From positions 248,001-312,000 of the forward strand of contig CAVQBE010000027.1 of assembly GCA_963710675.1 (NCBI GenBank): DNA of 64,000 bases, in the 5' to 3' direction. Source of the stretch: JACCZX01 sp963710675 (GTDB lineage Bacteria; Pseudomonadota; Gammaproteobacteria; Burkholderiales; Burkholderiaceae_F). This document shows, in pieces, positions 18,113 to 27,574 of this stretch (position 1 is its first letter; each line of letters starts with the position of its first letter). Both the position numbers and the translations under genes were made by a program. The notes under the pieces were generated by a model. That model was given only the letters and a program-made list of their open reading frames with translations, was not told the origin of the DNA and did no database searches.

Positions 18113-20484
18113 TTGACATCCTCTCTGGCTTCACTCGGTTCCAGCGGTAGCGTGAACGTGAAGATCGCTCCGCCCTCGGGGTTGCGCTCGACGTTCAAAC
18201 GTCCATGGTGAAACTCAACGATCGATCGGCAAATATTGAGCCCCATTCCCATCCCTTCGGATTTGGTGCTGAAAAACGGTTGGAACAGATTTGCACGCTG
18301 CAGTTCCGAAAGGCCGGATCCGCGATCAATAACCGAAAATTCGGCCATATCGTCCTGGCGGCGAACCACAAGATCGATCCTGCGTAATGCGGCCTGATCC
18401 ATCGCGTCGACCGCGTTCTTCAATAGGTTCAGCAGCAGTTGCTCGATCAGGATGGGATCGACATCGAGTGGAGGTAGACCCGCTTGCACATCCGTATGGA
18501 TCGTGATGCCTTTTTTCGCCGCTTCGATGTCTGCAAAGCCGATCGCGTCTTCGACAATGCGCGCCACCTCCGTCGGGCGACGGCGCGGCTCGGAGCGTTT
18601 CACAAACTCCCGAATACGCCGAATGATATTGCCGGCGCGCTGCGCCTGTCCTGCGGTTTTCTCCAGAGCTGGCAGCAACTCGTCGTGCGACATGCCTCCA
18701 TCCTTCATGCGCGTTACCGCCCCCAGGCTGTAGTTAGTGATAGCTGTTAAAGGTTGATTGAGCTCGTGTGCAAGCGATGAGGCCATCTCTCCCATCGTCA
18801 TCAGGCGCGATGTCAGCTCGACCTTCTCCTGCTGCTGGCGCACCATATTTTCGCTGGCTCTGCGTTCGGTGATATCGGTCGCAATCTGTAGACGCACATC
18901 GCGCCCGTCCACCCAGCGTACGTCGCGTGTTCGCACGTCGAACCAGCGCGAGACATCCGCGTCAAACGCCTCGCCGGCGACTGCGTTTTGGGATAACAAC
19001 GCGCGTAGCCGGCGGTGGCCGGTCGGCGACGAGCCGTACAGGTCGCGATAGCTGCGGTTTGCGAAAAGCAACTCGTCGCCGCGATCGTCCGCGACCACGG
19101 ATACCGCGGCATCCAGCGACTCAAGCACTGTGGTGAATCGCTCATGCGCCGCGGCGAGTTGTTCACTGATGCGGTTCGGCTCCGTGATATCTGCCATCGC
19201 CGACATCCATCCGAGCTGCTCGCCGTCATCGGTTCGCAACGCTGAAAAATACATTCGTGCGTCAAACAGCGTTCCGTCACGCCGCAGGACTTTCAGCTCG
19301 AACCCGCTCGCTGGTGCCTGGCCTGCCAGAACGATCGCGAGCTTGGCCTGGTACTCCGCTTGACGTTCGTGCGGCCAGTAGGGAAACGGCGGCGCCTTGC
19401 CGATGAGTTCCTCAACTGGCCAGCCCGTCATCTGGACGAACGCCTGATTTACATGCCTCAGAACACCTGTGCGATCGATCACACCCATGCCGGTCGCGAG
19501 CGAATCCTCCATCGAACGGCGAAATGCGGTTTCCGTGCGCAGCACTCTTTCAACCTGCGCCTGCTTGACGTCGCGCCGCGCGAGTGCGACCAGCGTGGCC
19601 ATGACGATCAGCGTCAACCCGACGACGAGCCAGGACAATGCATTGCCGAGCACGGGTGAGCGCTGCCGGAACGGCGATGCCTGCACCATGATGCCGTCCG
19701 ACAGAAGCGGTGCGCGCACGGCATAGCGCGGCTCGCCGGCCGGCACCTCTCCGCTGGTCGACGCCGCCAGTATCGTGCCGTCACCATCGCGCAGCGCGAT
19801 TCGATAGCGTTGGCCCAACTCGGGCTTGACCGTTTGGCGCAGCAGTTCGGGCAGCGAAACGCGAGCCAGCACTGCCCCTACGTAACGGTCGTCGCTGAAG
19901 ACCGGCGTGACCAGATCGGTAAATGGGCTGCCGTTATCGGGACTCGGACGCGACTCGTCTTCGTACGGCGGCGAGAAAGAAGTGGAATGCGTTTCGCGGG
20001 CCTGCTTGATCACCGACCGTATGACTTCTGCGCCGATCTCTGACGTCGCCGGACGTGCCCAGTCGGCAAGCGGGTTGGGTGATTGCACCGACCAGCGAAC
20101 ACGGTCCTTGCTGTCAACGTAAGCCAGATGCAGCAACTCCGGCTTGGACATCATCAACTCGCGGCCGGTCGATGCGAACCTGTCCTGGTTGTATTTGGCA
20201 TCGCCAATTTCAAGTCCGATGCTGGTAGTTGCCTCGGTCATCGTTTGCAGCCGAAGTGACAACGATTGCGCGACAGTGTCGACGTCGCGCGTCAGCGCAT
20301 CGCGCTGCAACGCGCGATCCTCGTTGATCAGCAGATAGGCGAGACCGGCGATCGAGACCGCGAGGACCAGAATGGCGAGTAGATGCGCGTAGCGGCTGAG
20401 ATTGAAGCCGCTGTCTTTCTCCCGCGCCAATGGATCGAACGCGAGAAGCACGGGATCTATCGGCGGAGTGGGGCGGGCACGCAT
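18109..20484 (-). CDS. FixL-like PAS-containing sensor histidine kinase
   Basis: Inner-membrane sensor kinase paired with the FixJ-like regulator. ATG at 20484 (MRARPTPPID) is preferred over an upstream start at 20550. TM1 is at about residues 33-53 and TM2 near 280-303, enclosing a periplasmic Cache-like sensor. Two PAS modules follow (GVIDRTGVLRHVNQAFVQMTG, and VVADDRGDELLFANRSY). The transmitter has SSLAHELNQPLTAITNYS with the phosphoacceptor His, LLLNLLKNAVDAM, DRGSGL and GMGMGLNICRSI. The final ATGA overlaps the partner regulator. The ligand is unknown; no heme-binding motif is obvious. Confidence 0.9.
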   Translation of the reverse strand: MRARPTPPIDPVLLAFDPLAREKDSGFNLSRYAHLLAILVLAVSIAGLAYLLINEDRALQRDALTRDVDTVAQSLSLRLQTMTEATTSIGLEIGDAKYNQDRFASTGRELMMSKPELLHLAYVDSKDRVRWSVQSPNPLADWARPATSEIGAEVIRSVIKQARETHSTSFSPPYEDESRPSPDNGSPFTDLVTPVFSDDRYVGAVLARVSLPELLRQTVKPELGQRYRIALRDGDGTILAASTSGEVPAGEPRYAVRAPLLSDGIMVQASPFRQRSPVLGNALSWLVVGLTLIVMATLVALARRDVKQAQVERVLRTETAFRRSMEDSLATGMGVIDRTGVLRHVNQAFVQMTGWPVEELIGKAPPFPYWPHERQAEYQAKLAIVLAGQAPASGFELKVLRRDGTLFDARMYFSALRTDDGEQLGWMSAMADITEPNRISEQLAAAHERFTTVLESLDAAVSVVADDRGDELLFANRSYRDLYGSSPTGHRRLRALLSQNAVAGEAFDADVSRWFDVRTRDVRWVDGRDVRLQIATDITERRASENMVRQQQEKVELTSRLMTMGEMASSLAHELNQPLTAITNYSLGAVTRMKDGGMSHDELLPALEKTAGQAQRAGNIIRRIREFVKRSEPRRRPTEVARIVEDAIGFADIEAAKKGITIHTDVQAGLPPLDVDPILIEQLLLNLLKNAVDAMDQAALRRIDLVVRRQDDMAEFSVIDRGSGLSELQRANLFQPFFSTKSEGMGMGLNICRSIVEFHHGRLNVERNPEGGAIFTFTLPLEPSEAREDVK

Positions 20485-20588
20485 CAGCGCTCGTTCAATA
20501 CATTTGACTGGCGGCGACGCGCCGCGAACCGAGCCTATTATGGACAGCACTTGCGCGGGTCGCGGCTCATTCCGCAGAACTCTAGACG

Positions 20589-20603
20589 TTTCGTATTACG
20601 AAA
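20589..20603. promoter_or_regulatory. Perfect dyad in the divergent aceE / sensor kinase region
   Basis: TTTCGTA-T-TACGAAA is a perfect 7-bp inverted repeat with a one-base centre. It sits between the divergent sensor-kinase gene and aceE. A possible aceE promoter follows: TTGAAA at 20618-20623, a 16-bp spacer, and TATCGT at 20640-20645. The position suggests an operator. Which regulator binds is unknown. Confidence 0.4.
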
Positions 20604-20669
20604 ACGAATGCCGCTATTTGAAAACTAAGCAAGGGCTGGTATCGTCGCGCCAGAACAATAGGAGACTGT

Positions 20670-23381
20670 ATGTCCGCACTTTTCCAACAAGCGGCCAACG
20701 ACCCAGACACACTTGAAACCAACGAGTGGCTCGACGCGCTCGAAACGGTGATCGAGCGTGAGGGTCCGGAGCGCGCTCACTTTCTGCTTGAAGCGCTTAT
20801 CGATAAGGCGCGTCGCTCGGGAACCCACCTTCCGTATTCGGCGAACACCGCCTACATCAACACCATTCCGCCGCACCTTGAGGAACATTTGCCGGGCGAC
20901 GCGTCGATTGAAGCTCGCATCCGGGCTTACAACCGATGGAATGCAATGGCGATTGTGGTGCGCGCGAACCGCGGCGAGGGCGAGCTCGGAGGGCATATCG
21001 CCAGCTATGCGTCGTCGAGCACGCTGATGGAGGTGGGGTTCAATCACTTCTGGCGGGCGCCGGCCGCGGATTTTGGCGGCGACCTGATCTACTTTCAGGG
21101 GCACTGTTCGGCAGGCGTCTACGCGCGAGCCTTTTTAGAAGGCCGCTTGACCGAGGAGCAGCTGGTCAATTTCCGGCGTGACGTCGATGGCAAGGGTGTG
21201 ACCTCGTATCCACATCCGAAGCTGATGCCGGAGTTCTGGCAGTTTCCAACGGTATCGATGGGCCTCGGACCGATTCAGGCGATCTATCAGGCGAGGTTCT
21301 TGAAGTATCTGCACGCGCGGGGGATTGCTAATACCGAGGGTCGCAAGGTCTGGGTCTTTTGCGGTGACGGCGAAATGGACGAACCCGAGTCGCTTGGTGC
21401 GATCGGACTTGCCGCGCGTGAAAAACTCGACAATTTGATTTTCGTCGTCAACTGCAACCTGCAGCGGCTCGACGGTCCGGTGCGCGGCAACGGCAAGATC
21501 ATTCAGGAGCTCGAAGGCACTTTTCGCGGCGCCGGATGGAACGTGCTGAAGGTCATCTGGGGTTCGTACTGGGATCCGCTGCTGGCGCGCGATCATGAAG
21601 GCCGGCTATTGCGCGTGATGGAAGACACGGTCGACGGCGAGTACCAGAACTACAAGGCCAACGACGGCGCGTTTGTCCGCAAGAACTTCTTCGGCAAGGA
21701 TCCGAAGCTGCTGGAAATGGTCTCGCGCATGAGCGACGATGACATCTGGCGGCTTAATCGCGGTGGTCACGATCCGCACAAGATTTACGCGGCGTATTCA
21801 GCGGCCAGTAAACATACCGGCCAGCCGACGGTGATTCTGGCGAAGACCGTCAAGGGTTATGGCATGGGCAAGGTCGGTGAAGGCAAGAACCCGACGCATC
21901 AATTGAAAAAGCTCGACGACTCGGCCATCCGTGAGTTTCGCGATCGGTTCGCGATTCCGGTTCCCGACGACAGGCTGGACCAGGTTCCGTTCTACAAGCC
22001 CGCGGCCGATTCAGCCGAGATGAAGTATCTGCTCGAGCGTCGGCGTGCGCTCGGCGGGTTCGTGCCGCAGCGGCGTCGCAACGCGGACGAAAAAATCGCA
22101 GCGCCAGGACTCGACACATTTCAAGCAGTGCTTGAGCCGACCTCGGAGGGCCGCGAGATTTCGACGACGCAGGCGTTCGTTCGCTCGCTGACACAGCTCG
22201 TGCGCGACAAGGATGTCGGGCCGCGCGTTGTGCCGATCATTCCCGATGAAGCGCGCACATTCGGCATGGAGGGAATGTTTCGCCAGCTCGGCATCTATTC
22301 ATCGCAGGGGCAGCTGTACGAGCCGGTCGATAAAGACCAGGTGATGTACTACCGCGAAGACAAGAAAGGCCAGATTCTCGAGGAAGGAATCAACGAAGCC
22401 GGTGCGATGAGTTCATGGATTGCGGGCGCGACTTCGTACTCGACGAACAACCGCATCATGATTCCGTTCTACATCTTCTATTCGATGTTCGGCTTCCAGA
22501 GAGTAGGCGACTTGGCGTGGGCTGCTGGCGACATGCAGGCGCGCGGATTCCTTCTTGGTGCTACGGCAGGACGAACGACGTTGAATGGAGAAGGACTGCA
22601 GCATCAGGACGGACATTCGCACCTGATGAGCGCAACGATCCCGAACTGCGTCAGCTATGACCCGACCTTTGCGCACGAGGTGGCCGTCATCATTCAGCAG
22701 GGACTGAAGCGAATGGTGGAGAACCAGGAAAACGTCTGGTACTACATCACACTGATGAACGAGAACTATCCGCAGCCCGGGCTGAAGAAAGGGCAGGAAG
22801 ACGGAATTCTTAAAGGCATGTACCGGCTGCGCGAAGGGCCGGCGGGAAGCGGCACAGGAAAATCGATTCCTCGGGTGCAACTGCTGGGAAGCGGCACAAT
22901 TTTGCGCGAGGCGATTGCGGCCGCTGACATGCTGGAAAAGGATTGGGGCGTGGCGGGCGATGTGTGGAGCGTCACCAGCTTCACCGAGCTGCGCCGGGAT
23001 GGCATCGATGTCGAGCGCTGGAACCTGCTACATCCCAACCTCAGCGGCAAGGAGCAGGCGCGCAAGCCGTACGTCACCCAGGAGTTGGAAAAGAGTGCAG
23101 GGCCGATTGTCGCGACCAGTGATTACATGCGAATGTTCGCTGATCAGATCCGTGCTTACGTTCCGCGTGGACGTGACTATCGCGTGTTAGGCACTGACGG
23201 GTTCGGCCGGTCGGATACCCGCGCCAAGCTGCGCGAATTTTTCGAAGTTGACCGTCGTTACGTCACCATCGCGGCGCTGCGAGCACTCGCCGATGAAGGC
23301 ACAGTGCCAGCGTCTAAAGTTGCCGAAGCAATCAAGAAGTACGGCATCGATGCGAACAAGCCCAATCCCGTCACAACGTAG
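20670..23381 (+). CDS. aceE: Pyruvate dehydrogenase E1 component
   Basis: Thiamine diphosphate-dependent decarboxylase of the pyruvate dehydrogenase complex, homodimeric type, 903 residues. The thiamine diphosphate motif GDGEMDEPES...NCNLQ lies at about residues 230-262. Other signatures are HFWRAPAADFGGDLIYFQGH, TVKGYGMG, PDEARTFGMEG, GAMSSWIAGATSY and GLQHQDGHSH. AGGAG lies a few bases before the ATG. The gene begins a four-gene operon, with aceF 8 bp downstream. Confidence 0.98.
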   Translation: MSALFQQAANDPDTLETNEWLDALETVIEREGPERAHFLLEALIDKARRSGTHLPYSANTAYINTIPPHLEEHLPGDASIEARIRAYNRWNAMAIVVRANRGEGELGGHIASYASSSTLMEVGFNHFWRAPAADFGGDLIYFQGHCSAGVYARAFLEGRLTEEQLVNFRRDVDGKGVTSYPHPKLMPEFWQFPTVSMGLGPIQAIYQARFLKYLHARGIANTEGRKVWVFCGDGEMDEPESLGAIGLAAREKLDNLIFVVNCNLQRLDGPVRGNGKIIQELEGTFRGAGWNVLKVIWGSYWDPLLARDHEGRLLRVMEDTVDGEYQNYKANDGAFVRKNFFGKDPKLLEMVSRMSDDDIWRLNRGGHDPHKIYAAYSAASKHTGQPTVILAKTVKGYGMGKVGEGKNPTHQLKKLDDSAIREFRDRFAIPVPDDRLDQVPFYKPAADSAEMKYLLERRRALGGFVPQRRRNADEKIAAPGLDTFQAVLEPTSEGREISTTQAFVRSLTQLVRDKDVGPRVVPIIPDEARTFGMEGMFRQLGIYSSQGQLYEPVDKDQVMYYREDKKGQILEEGINEAGAMSSWIAGATSYSTNNRIMIPFYIFYSMFGFQRVGDLAWAAGDMQARGFLLGATAGRTTLNGEGLQHQDGHSHLMSATIPNCVSYDPTFAHEVAVIIQQGLKRMVENQENVWYYITLMNENYPQPGLKKGQEDGILKGMYRLREGPAGSGTGKSIPRVQLLGSGTILREAIAAADMLEKDWGVAGDVWSVTSFTELRRDGIDVERWNLLHPNLSGKEQARKPYVTQELEKSAGPIVATSDYMRMFADQIRAYVPRGRDYRVLGTDGFGRSDTRAKLREFFEVDRRYVTIAALRALADEGTVPASKVAEAIKKYGIDANKPNPVTT

Positions 23382-23389
23382 CCCGAGCG

Positions 23390-25069
23390 ATGGCACAACA
23401 AGTCGAAGTGAAAGTTCCGGACATCGGTGACTTTAAGGATGTCGAGGTCATCGAACTGCTAGTCAAGCCTGGTGATGCTATTACTAAGGACCAATCGCTG
23501 ATCACGGTGGAAAGTGACAAGGCGTCGATGGAAATTCCGTCCTCAGCCGCCGGCATTGTCAAGCAGCTGATGGTAAAACTGGGCGACAAGGTATCGAAAG
23601 ACTCGCCGCTGCTGGTGATCGACAGTGAAGCGCAGTCAACGCCGGTCGCAAAGGCTGCTGCACCGGCCGCTAGCCCTCAGGCAGCCAGTGCGCCCCCCGC
23701 CTCCGCGCCAGCGCCGTCGGCTAGCGCCGCCTCGTCAGAGGCGATCGAAATCACCGTTCCTGATATTGGCGACTTCAAGGATGTCGAGGTCATTGAACTG
23801 CTGGTCAAGCCCGGCGATACCGTTGCCAAAGATCAGTCGCTGATCACCGTGGAAAGCGATAAAGCGTCGATGGAGATTCCGTCCTCGCACGCTGGTGTGA
23901 TCAAAGAGTTAAAGATCAAGCTCGGTGACAAAGTATCAAAAGGGACTTCATTGGCGACGCTGACCACGGCGACCGGCACTGCCGCGCCCAAGGCGCAGTC
24001 CTCGCCTGCGGCCACAACGCCTTCGGCGCCCCCCACAGCCCCCGAGACGAAGGCGATAGAGGCGCCAACACGCTCACACGCATTTGCCACTGAGATGGGG
24101 GCTCGGCCCGAGGCGCTCGATCTCAGGCCCGCCTCGAATTCGAAGCCGCACGCATCGCCGTCGGTACGGAAATTCGCACGCGAACTTGGAGTAGAGCTCG
24201 GGGCGGTGCAAGGCAGTGGACCGAAGGGCCGCATCACAGAAGAGGACGTGCGCTCGCATGTGAAGAGTGTGATGGCGGGGGGTGCAAGGCCGACAACGGG
24301 TGCAGTGACTCAGGCGGCAGGCGTCGCCTCGCACCTGCCCGCGTGGCCGCAGGTCGACTTCGCCAAATTCGGACCGATCAAGCGCGTTGAGATGTCGCGC
24401 ATCCGCCGGATTTCCGGCCCGGCGCTGACGCGCAACTGGGTGACGATTCCGCACGTCACCAATCATGACGACGCCGATATCACAGAGCTGGAAGCGTTTC
24501 GTGTACAGCTGAACAAGGAAAATGAGAAGAGCGGCATCAAGCTGACGATGCTCGCGTTCCTGATCAAGGCCTGCGTTGCCGCGCTCAAAAAATTTCCGGA
24601 ATTCAACTCTTCGATCGATGCCGACACCGGCGATGCAGTGATCCTGAAGGATTACTTTCACATCGGGTTTGCGGCCGACACGCCAAACGGCCTGGTGGTG
24701 CCGGTCATCAAGGACGCCGACAAGAAAGGCGTCATTGATATCGCACAGGAAACGGGGGCGCTCGCCGCAAAAGCGCGCGATGGCAAGCTCGGCCCAGCGG
24801 ACATGCAGGGCGGTACGTTTTCAATTTCATCGCTGGGTGGTATCGGGGGCACCTATTTCACGCCGATCATCAATGCGCCCGAAGTTGCAATTCTCGGCGT
24901 ATGTCGCTCGCAGATGCGTCCGGTGTGGGACGGCAAGCAGTTCGCGCCGCGCCTGATTCTTCCACTGTCGCTGTCGTGGGATCATCGAGTCGTCGATGGC
25001 GCCGGCGCTGCGCGGTTCAATGCCTATCTTGCGCAAGTACTCGCAGACTTTCGCCGCGTGCTGTTGTGA
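23390..25069 (+). CDS. aceF: Dihydrolipoamide acetyltransferase (PDH E2)
   Basis: Core of the pyruvate dehydrogenase complex, 559 residues. Two lipoyl domains are visible (about residues 1-80 and 118-198), each with the lipoylated lysine in VESDKASMEIPSS. Ala/Pro-rich linkers join them. An E1/E3-binding domain follows near 255-292 (PSVRKFARELGVELGAVQGSGPKGRI). The catalytic domain ends with SWDHRVVDGAGAARF, carrying the active-site His and Asp. The two lipoyl domains are near-identical to each other and to the one on lpdA. Confidence 0.97.
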   Translation: MAQQVEVKVPDIGDFKDVEVIELLVKPGDAITKDQSLITVESDKASMEIPSSAAGIVKQLMVKLGDKVSKDSPLLVIDSEAQSTPVAKAAAPAASPQAASAPPASAPAPSASAASSEAIEITVPDIGDFKDVEVIELLVKPGDTVAKDQSLITVESDKASMEIPSSHAGVIKELKIKLGDKVSKGTSLATLTTATGTAAPKAQSSPAATTPSAPPTAPETKAIEAPTRSHAFATEMGARPEALDLRPASNSKPHASPSVRKFARELGVELGAVQGSGPKGRITEEDVRSHVKSVMAGGARPTTGAVTQAAGVASHLPAWPQVDFAKFGPIKRVEMSRIRRISGPALTRNWVTIPHVTNHDDADITELEAFRVQLNKENEKSGIKLTMLAFLIKACVAALKKFPEFNSSIDADTGDAVILKDYFHIGFAADTPNGLVVPVIKDADKKGVIDIAQETGALAAKARDGKLGPADMQGGTFSISSLGGIGGTYFTPIINAPEVAILGVCRSQMRPVWDGKQFAPRLILPLSLSWDHRVVDGAGAARFNAYLAQVLADFRRVLL

Positions 25070-25073
25070 AGCA

Positions 25074-25676
25074 ATGACGACGATTGTTGTTGTGAAGAAA
25101 AACGATGAGATTGCGATTGCTTCCGATGCACTGGTGACATTCGGCGAGACACGCCTGCCGCATGGTTACGAAGTTAACGAAAAGATTTTTTCGATCGGTG
25201 ATTCGTATATCGGCCTTGCTGGCAGCACCGCGCACTTTGTTGTACTGGCCGAAGCGATGCGACATCTTGCCGACGAGTGCAAGCTTTACAGCCGTGAGCA
25301 GGTATTCAGTACGTTTCAGCGATTGCACGTGATCTTGAAGGACAGATTTTTTCTGAATCCCAAGGAAGACGACTCCGATCCATACGAGTCGTCGCAGATC
25401 ACCGCACTGATTGCGAACCCTTCAGGTATCTACGGCGTGTATTCATACCGCGAGGTCTTCAGTTTCGATCGTTTCTGGGGTATCGGCTCAGGTCGTAACT
25501 TTGCGTTGGGCGCGATGTACGCGACTTACGATCGTGCGAAGAACGCGCGTGCCGTTGCAGAAATAGGCATCAAGGCCGGCTCGGAGTTCGACAAGAGTTC
25601 TTCGCTGCCGCTGCGTGCATTCAGCTTTCAAACCCGCGGAGCGGTCGATCGTGCGCCACAACCGGGAGAGCAATGA
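25074..25676 (+). CDS. Betaproteobacterial proteasome homologue (BPH), HslV-like Ntn hydrolase
   Basis: A 200-residue protein resembling HslV and proteasome beta subunits. After Met removal it would begin with the nucleophile Thr (MTTIVVVKK). Catalytic partners fit: Asp18 in ASDALVTFG, Lys37 in NEKIFSIGDS, and Ser139 in GIGSGRNFALG. The GLAGST segment also matches. There is no hslU ATPase nearby. Proteasome homologues of this type are known from betaproteobacteria as BPH, which forms double-ring particles. The gene is wedged between aceF (4-bp gap) and lpdA (ATGA overlap), so it is made together with pyruvate dehydrogenase. I chose ATG 25074 because it gives the N-terminal Thr. Its substrates are unknown. 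Confidence 0.85.
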   Translation: MTTIVVVKKNDEIAIASDALVTFGETRLPHGYEVNEKIFSIGDSYIGLAGSTAHFVVLAEAMRHLADECKLYSREQVFSTFQRLHVILKDRFFLNPKEDDSDPYESSQITALIANPSGIYGVYSYREVFSFDRFWGIGSGRNFALGAMYATYDRAKNARAVAEIGIKAGSEFDKSSSLPLRAFSFQTRGAVDRAPQPGEQ

Positions 25677-27460
25677 GCGCTGTTGAGGTACTGGTCCCCG
25701 ACATCGGCGACTTTAAAGACGTCGAAGTGATCGAGGTCCTCGTCAAGCCCGGTGACACCGTCGCCAAGGACCAGTCGTTGATTACGGTGGAAAGCGACAA
25801 GGCTTCGATGGAAATTCCGTCGTCGGCGGCTGGCGTGGTCAAGGAGTTGCGCGTCAAGCTCGGCGACAAGGTGTCGAAGGGCAGCGCGCTGTTGTCGCTA
25901 GAGGAGTCTTCAGCTGCTGCAGCGCCCGCTGCTTCTGCGCCAGTCGCGACGGCTTCAGCCGCCGCTACATCGGCAATGGCTTCGTCCGCAACGGCATCTG
26001 CGGCAGGTGTAGCTGAGGGCGATCAGCCTGACATTGAATGCGACGTGTTGGTGCTCGGCGCAGGCCCCGGTGGATATTCGGCCGCATTCCGGTCTGCAGA
26101 TCTCGGCAAGAAAACCGTTCTGGTCGAGCGGTATGCAACGCTCGGTGGCGTTTGCCTGAATGTCGGCTGCATTCCGTCGAAAGCGCTGCTGCATATCGCC
26201 GCGGTGATGGAAGAAGCGTCGCACTTCGCGGACATTGGCGTCGATTTCGGAAAGCCGTCTCTCGACCTCGACAAGCTTCGTGCACATAAGTCAAAGGTCG
26301 TCGGCAAGCTCACCGGCGGTCTCAATACGATGGCCAAGGCGCGAAAGGTGACCGTGGTGCGCGGGGTCGGTACGTTTGTGGGGCCACACCGGCTGCAGGT
26401 AGACATCACCACCGGCGATGGACGCGCGAGCAGCGGCGAGAAAAAAGTGGTGCGCTTCGCGAAAGCGATCATCGCAGCCGGCTCGCAATCGGTAAAACTC
26501 CCGTTCGTTCCCGACGATCCGCGCATCGTCGATTCCACCGGCGCGCTCGAACTCAAGGAAGTACCGAAGCGCATGCTCGTAATTGGCGGCGGCATCATCG
26601 GGCTCGAAATGGCGACCGTGTATTCGGCCCTTGGAGCACGCATCGACGTTGTCGAGATGCTCGATGGTCTGATGACGGGCGCCGACCGCGATCTCGTAAA
26701 AGTCTGGCAAAAATTCAACGACAAGCGCTTTGAAAAATTGATGTTGAAGACACGCAGTGCTGGCGTCGAAGCAAAAGCGGACGGGATTCTTGTCAAGTTT
26801 GAAGGAGAGCAGGCGCCTTCCGATCCGCAACTCTATGACCTGGTGTTGCTTAGCGTGGGTCGTTCACCCAACGGAAAGATGATTGCCGCCGACAAGGCCG
26901 GCGTGACCGTCACCGAACGCGGCTTCATCGAAGTCGATCGGCAAATGCGAACCAATGTGCCGCACATTTTTGCGATCGGCGACGTTGTTGGCAATCCAAT
27001 GCTCGCACACAAGGCTGTGCATGAAGGACATGTGGCGGCGGAAGCGGCCGCAGGCGAGAAAAGCTATTTTGATGCACGCGTGATTCCGTCGGTCGCTTAC
27101 ACCGATCCTGAAATTGCATGGGTCGGAATCACAGAAGAGGAAGCGAAGGCGCAGGGTATCAAGGTCAAGGTTGGGAAATTCCCGTGGCAGGCCAGCGGCC
27201 GCGCGATTGCAAACGGCCGCGATGAGGGGTTTACCAAGCTTATTTTTGACGACTCGACCCATCGCATCATTGGCGGCGGGATTGTCGGCACGCACGCCGG
27301 CGACCTGATCAGTGAGGTTGCGCTCGCAATTGAGATGGGGGCCGATGTGGTCGACATAGGCAAGACGATTCATCCACATCCGACGCTGGGCGAGTCGATT
27401 GGAATGGCTGCCGAAGTCGCTCATGGCACCTGCACCGATCTGCCCCCTCAACGCAGGTAG
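25673..27460 (+). CDS. lpdA: Dihydrolipoamide dehydrogenase (PDH E3) with lipoyl domain
   Basis: FAD enzyme that reoxidises dihydrolipoamide with NAD. At 595 residues it is about 120 longer than a plain E3. The extra part is an N-terminal lipoyl domain (VESDKASMEIPSS) with an Ala-rich linker. The E3 body starts near residue 120 with VLGAGPGGYSAAF, then the redox disulfide in GGVCLNVGCIPSKALLH, the NAD motif GGGIIGLEMA, FAIGDVVGNPMLAHKA, and the C-terminal HPHPTLGES with the catalytic base. Lipoyl-fused E3 is known in several proteobacteria. Confidence 0.97.
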   Translation: MSAVEVLVPDIGDFKDVEVIEVLVKPGDTVAKDQSLITVESDKASMEIPSSAAGVVKELRVKLGDKVSKGSALLSLEESSAAAAPAASAPVATASAAATSAMASSATASAAGVAEGDQPDIECDVLVLGAGPGGYSAAFRSADLGKKTVLVERYATLGGVCLNVGCIPSKALLHIAAVMEEASHFADIGVDFGKPSLDLDKLRAHKSKVVGKLTGGLNTMAKARKVTVVRGVGTFVGPHRLQVDITTGDGRASSGEKKVVRFAKAIIAAGSQSVKLPFVPDDPRIVDSTGALELKEVPKRMLVIGGGIIGLEMATVYSALGARIDVVEMLDGLMTGADRDLVKVWQKFNDKRFEKLMLKTRSAGVEAKADGILVKFEGEQAPSDPQLYDLVLLSVGRSPNGKMIAADKAGVTVTERGFIEVDRQMRTNVPHIFAIGDVVGNPMLAHKAVHEGHVAAEAAAGEKSYFDARVIPSVAYTDPEIAWVGITEEEAKAQGIKVKVGKFPWQASGRAIANGRDEGFTKLIFDDSTHRIIGGGIVGTHAGDLISEVALAIEMGADVVDIGKTIHPHPTLGESIGMAAEVAHGTCTDLPPQRR

Positions 27461-27574
27461 CGCGGCGTAGCAGCGGGCTTCGTCCGTCTGGATGCGTGCC
27501 GCGCGATTGATTTGTCTTCGTCAAGTCGTACCCTATAGGTCCTCAGAATTTTCTTGTAATCCGGTCATTGGTCG

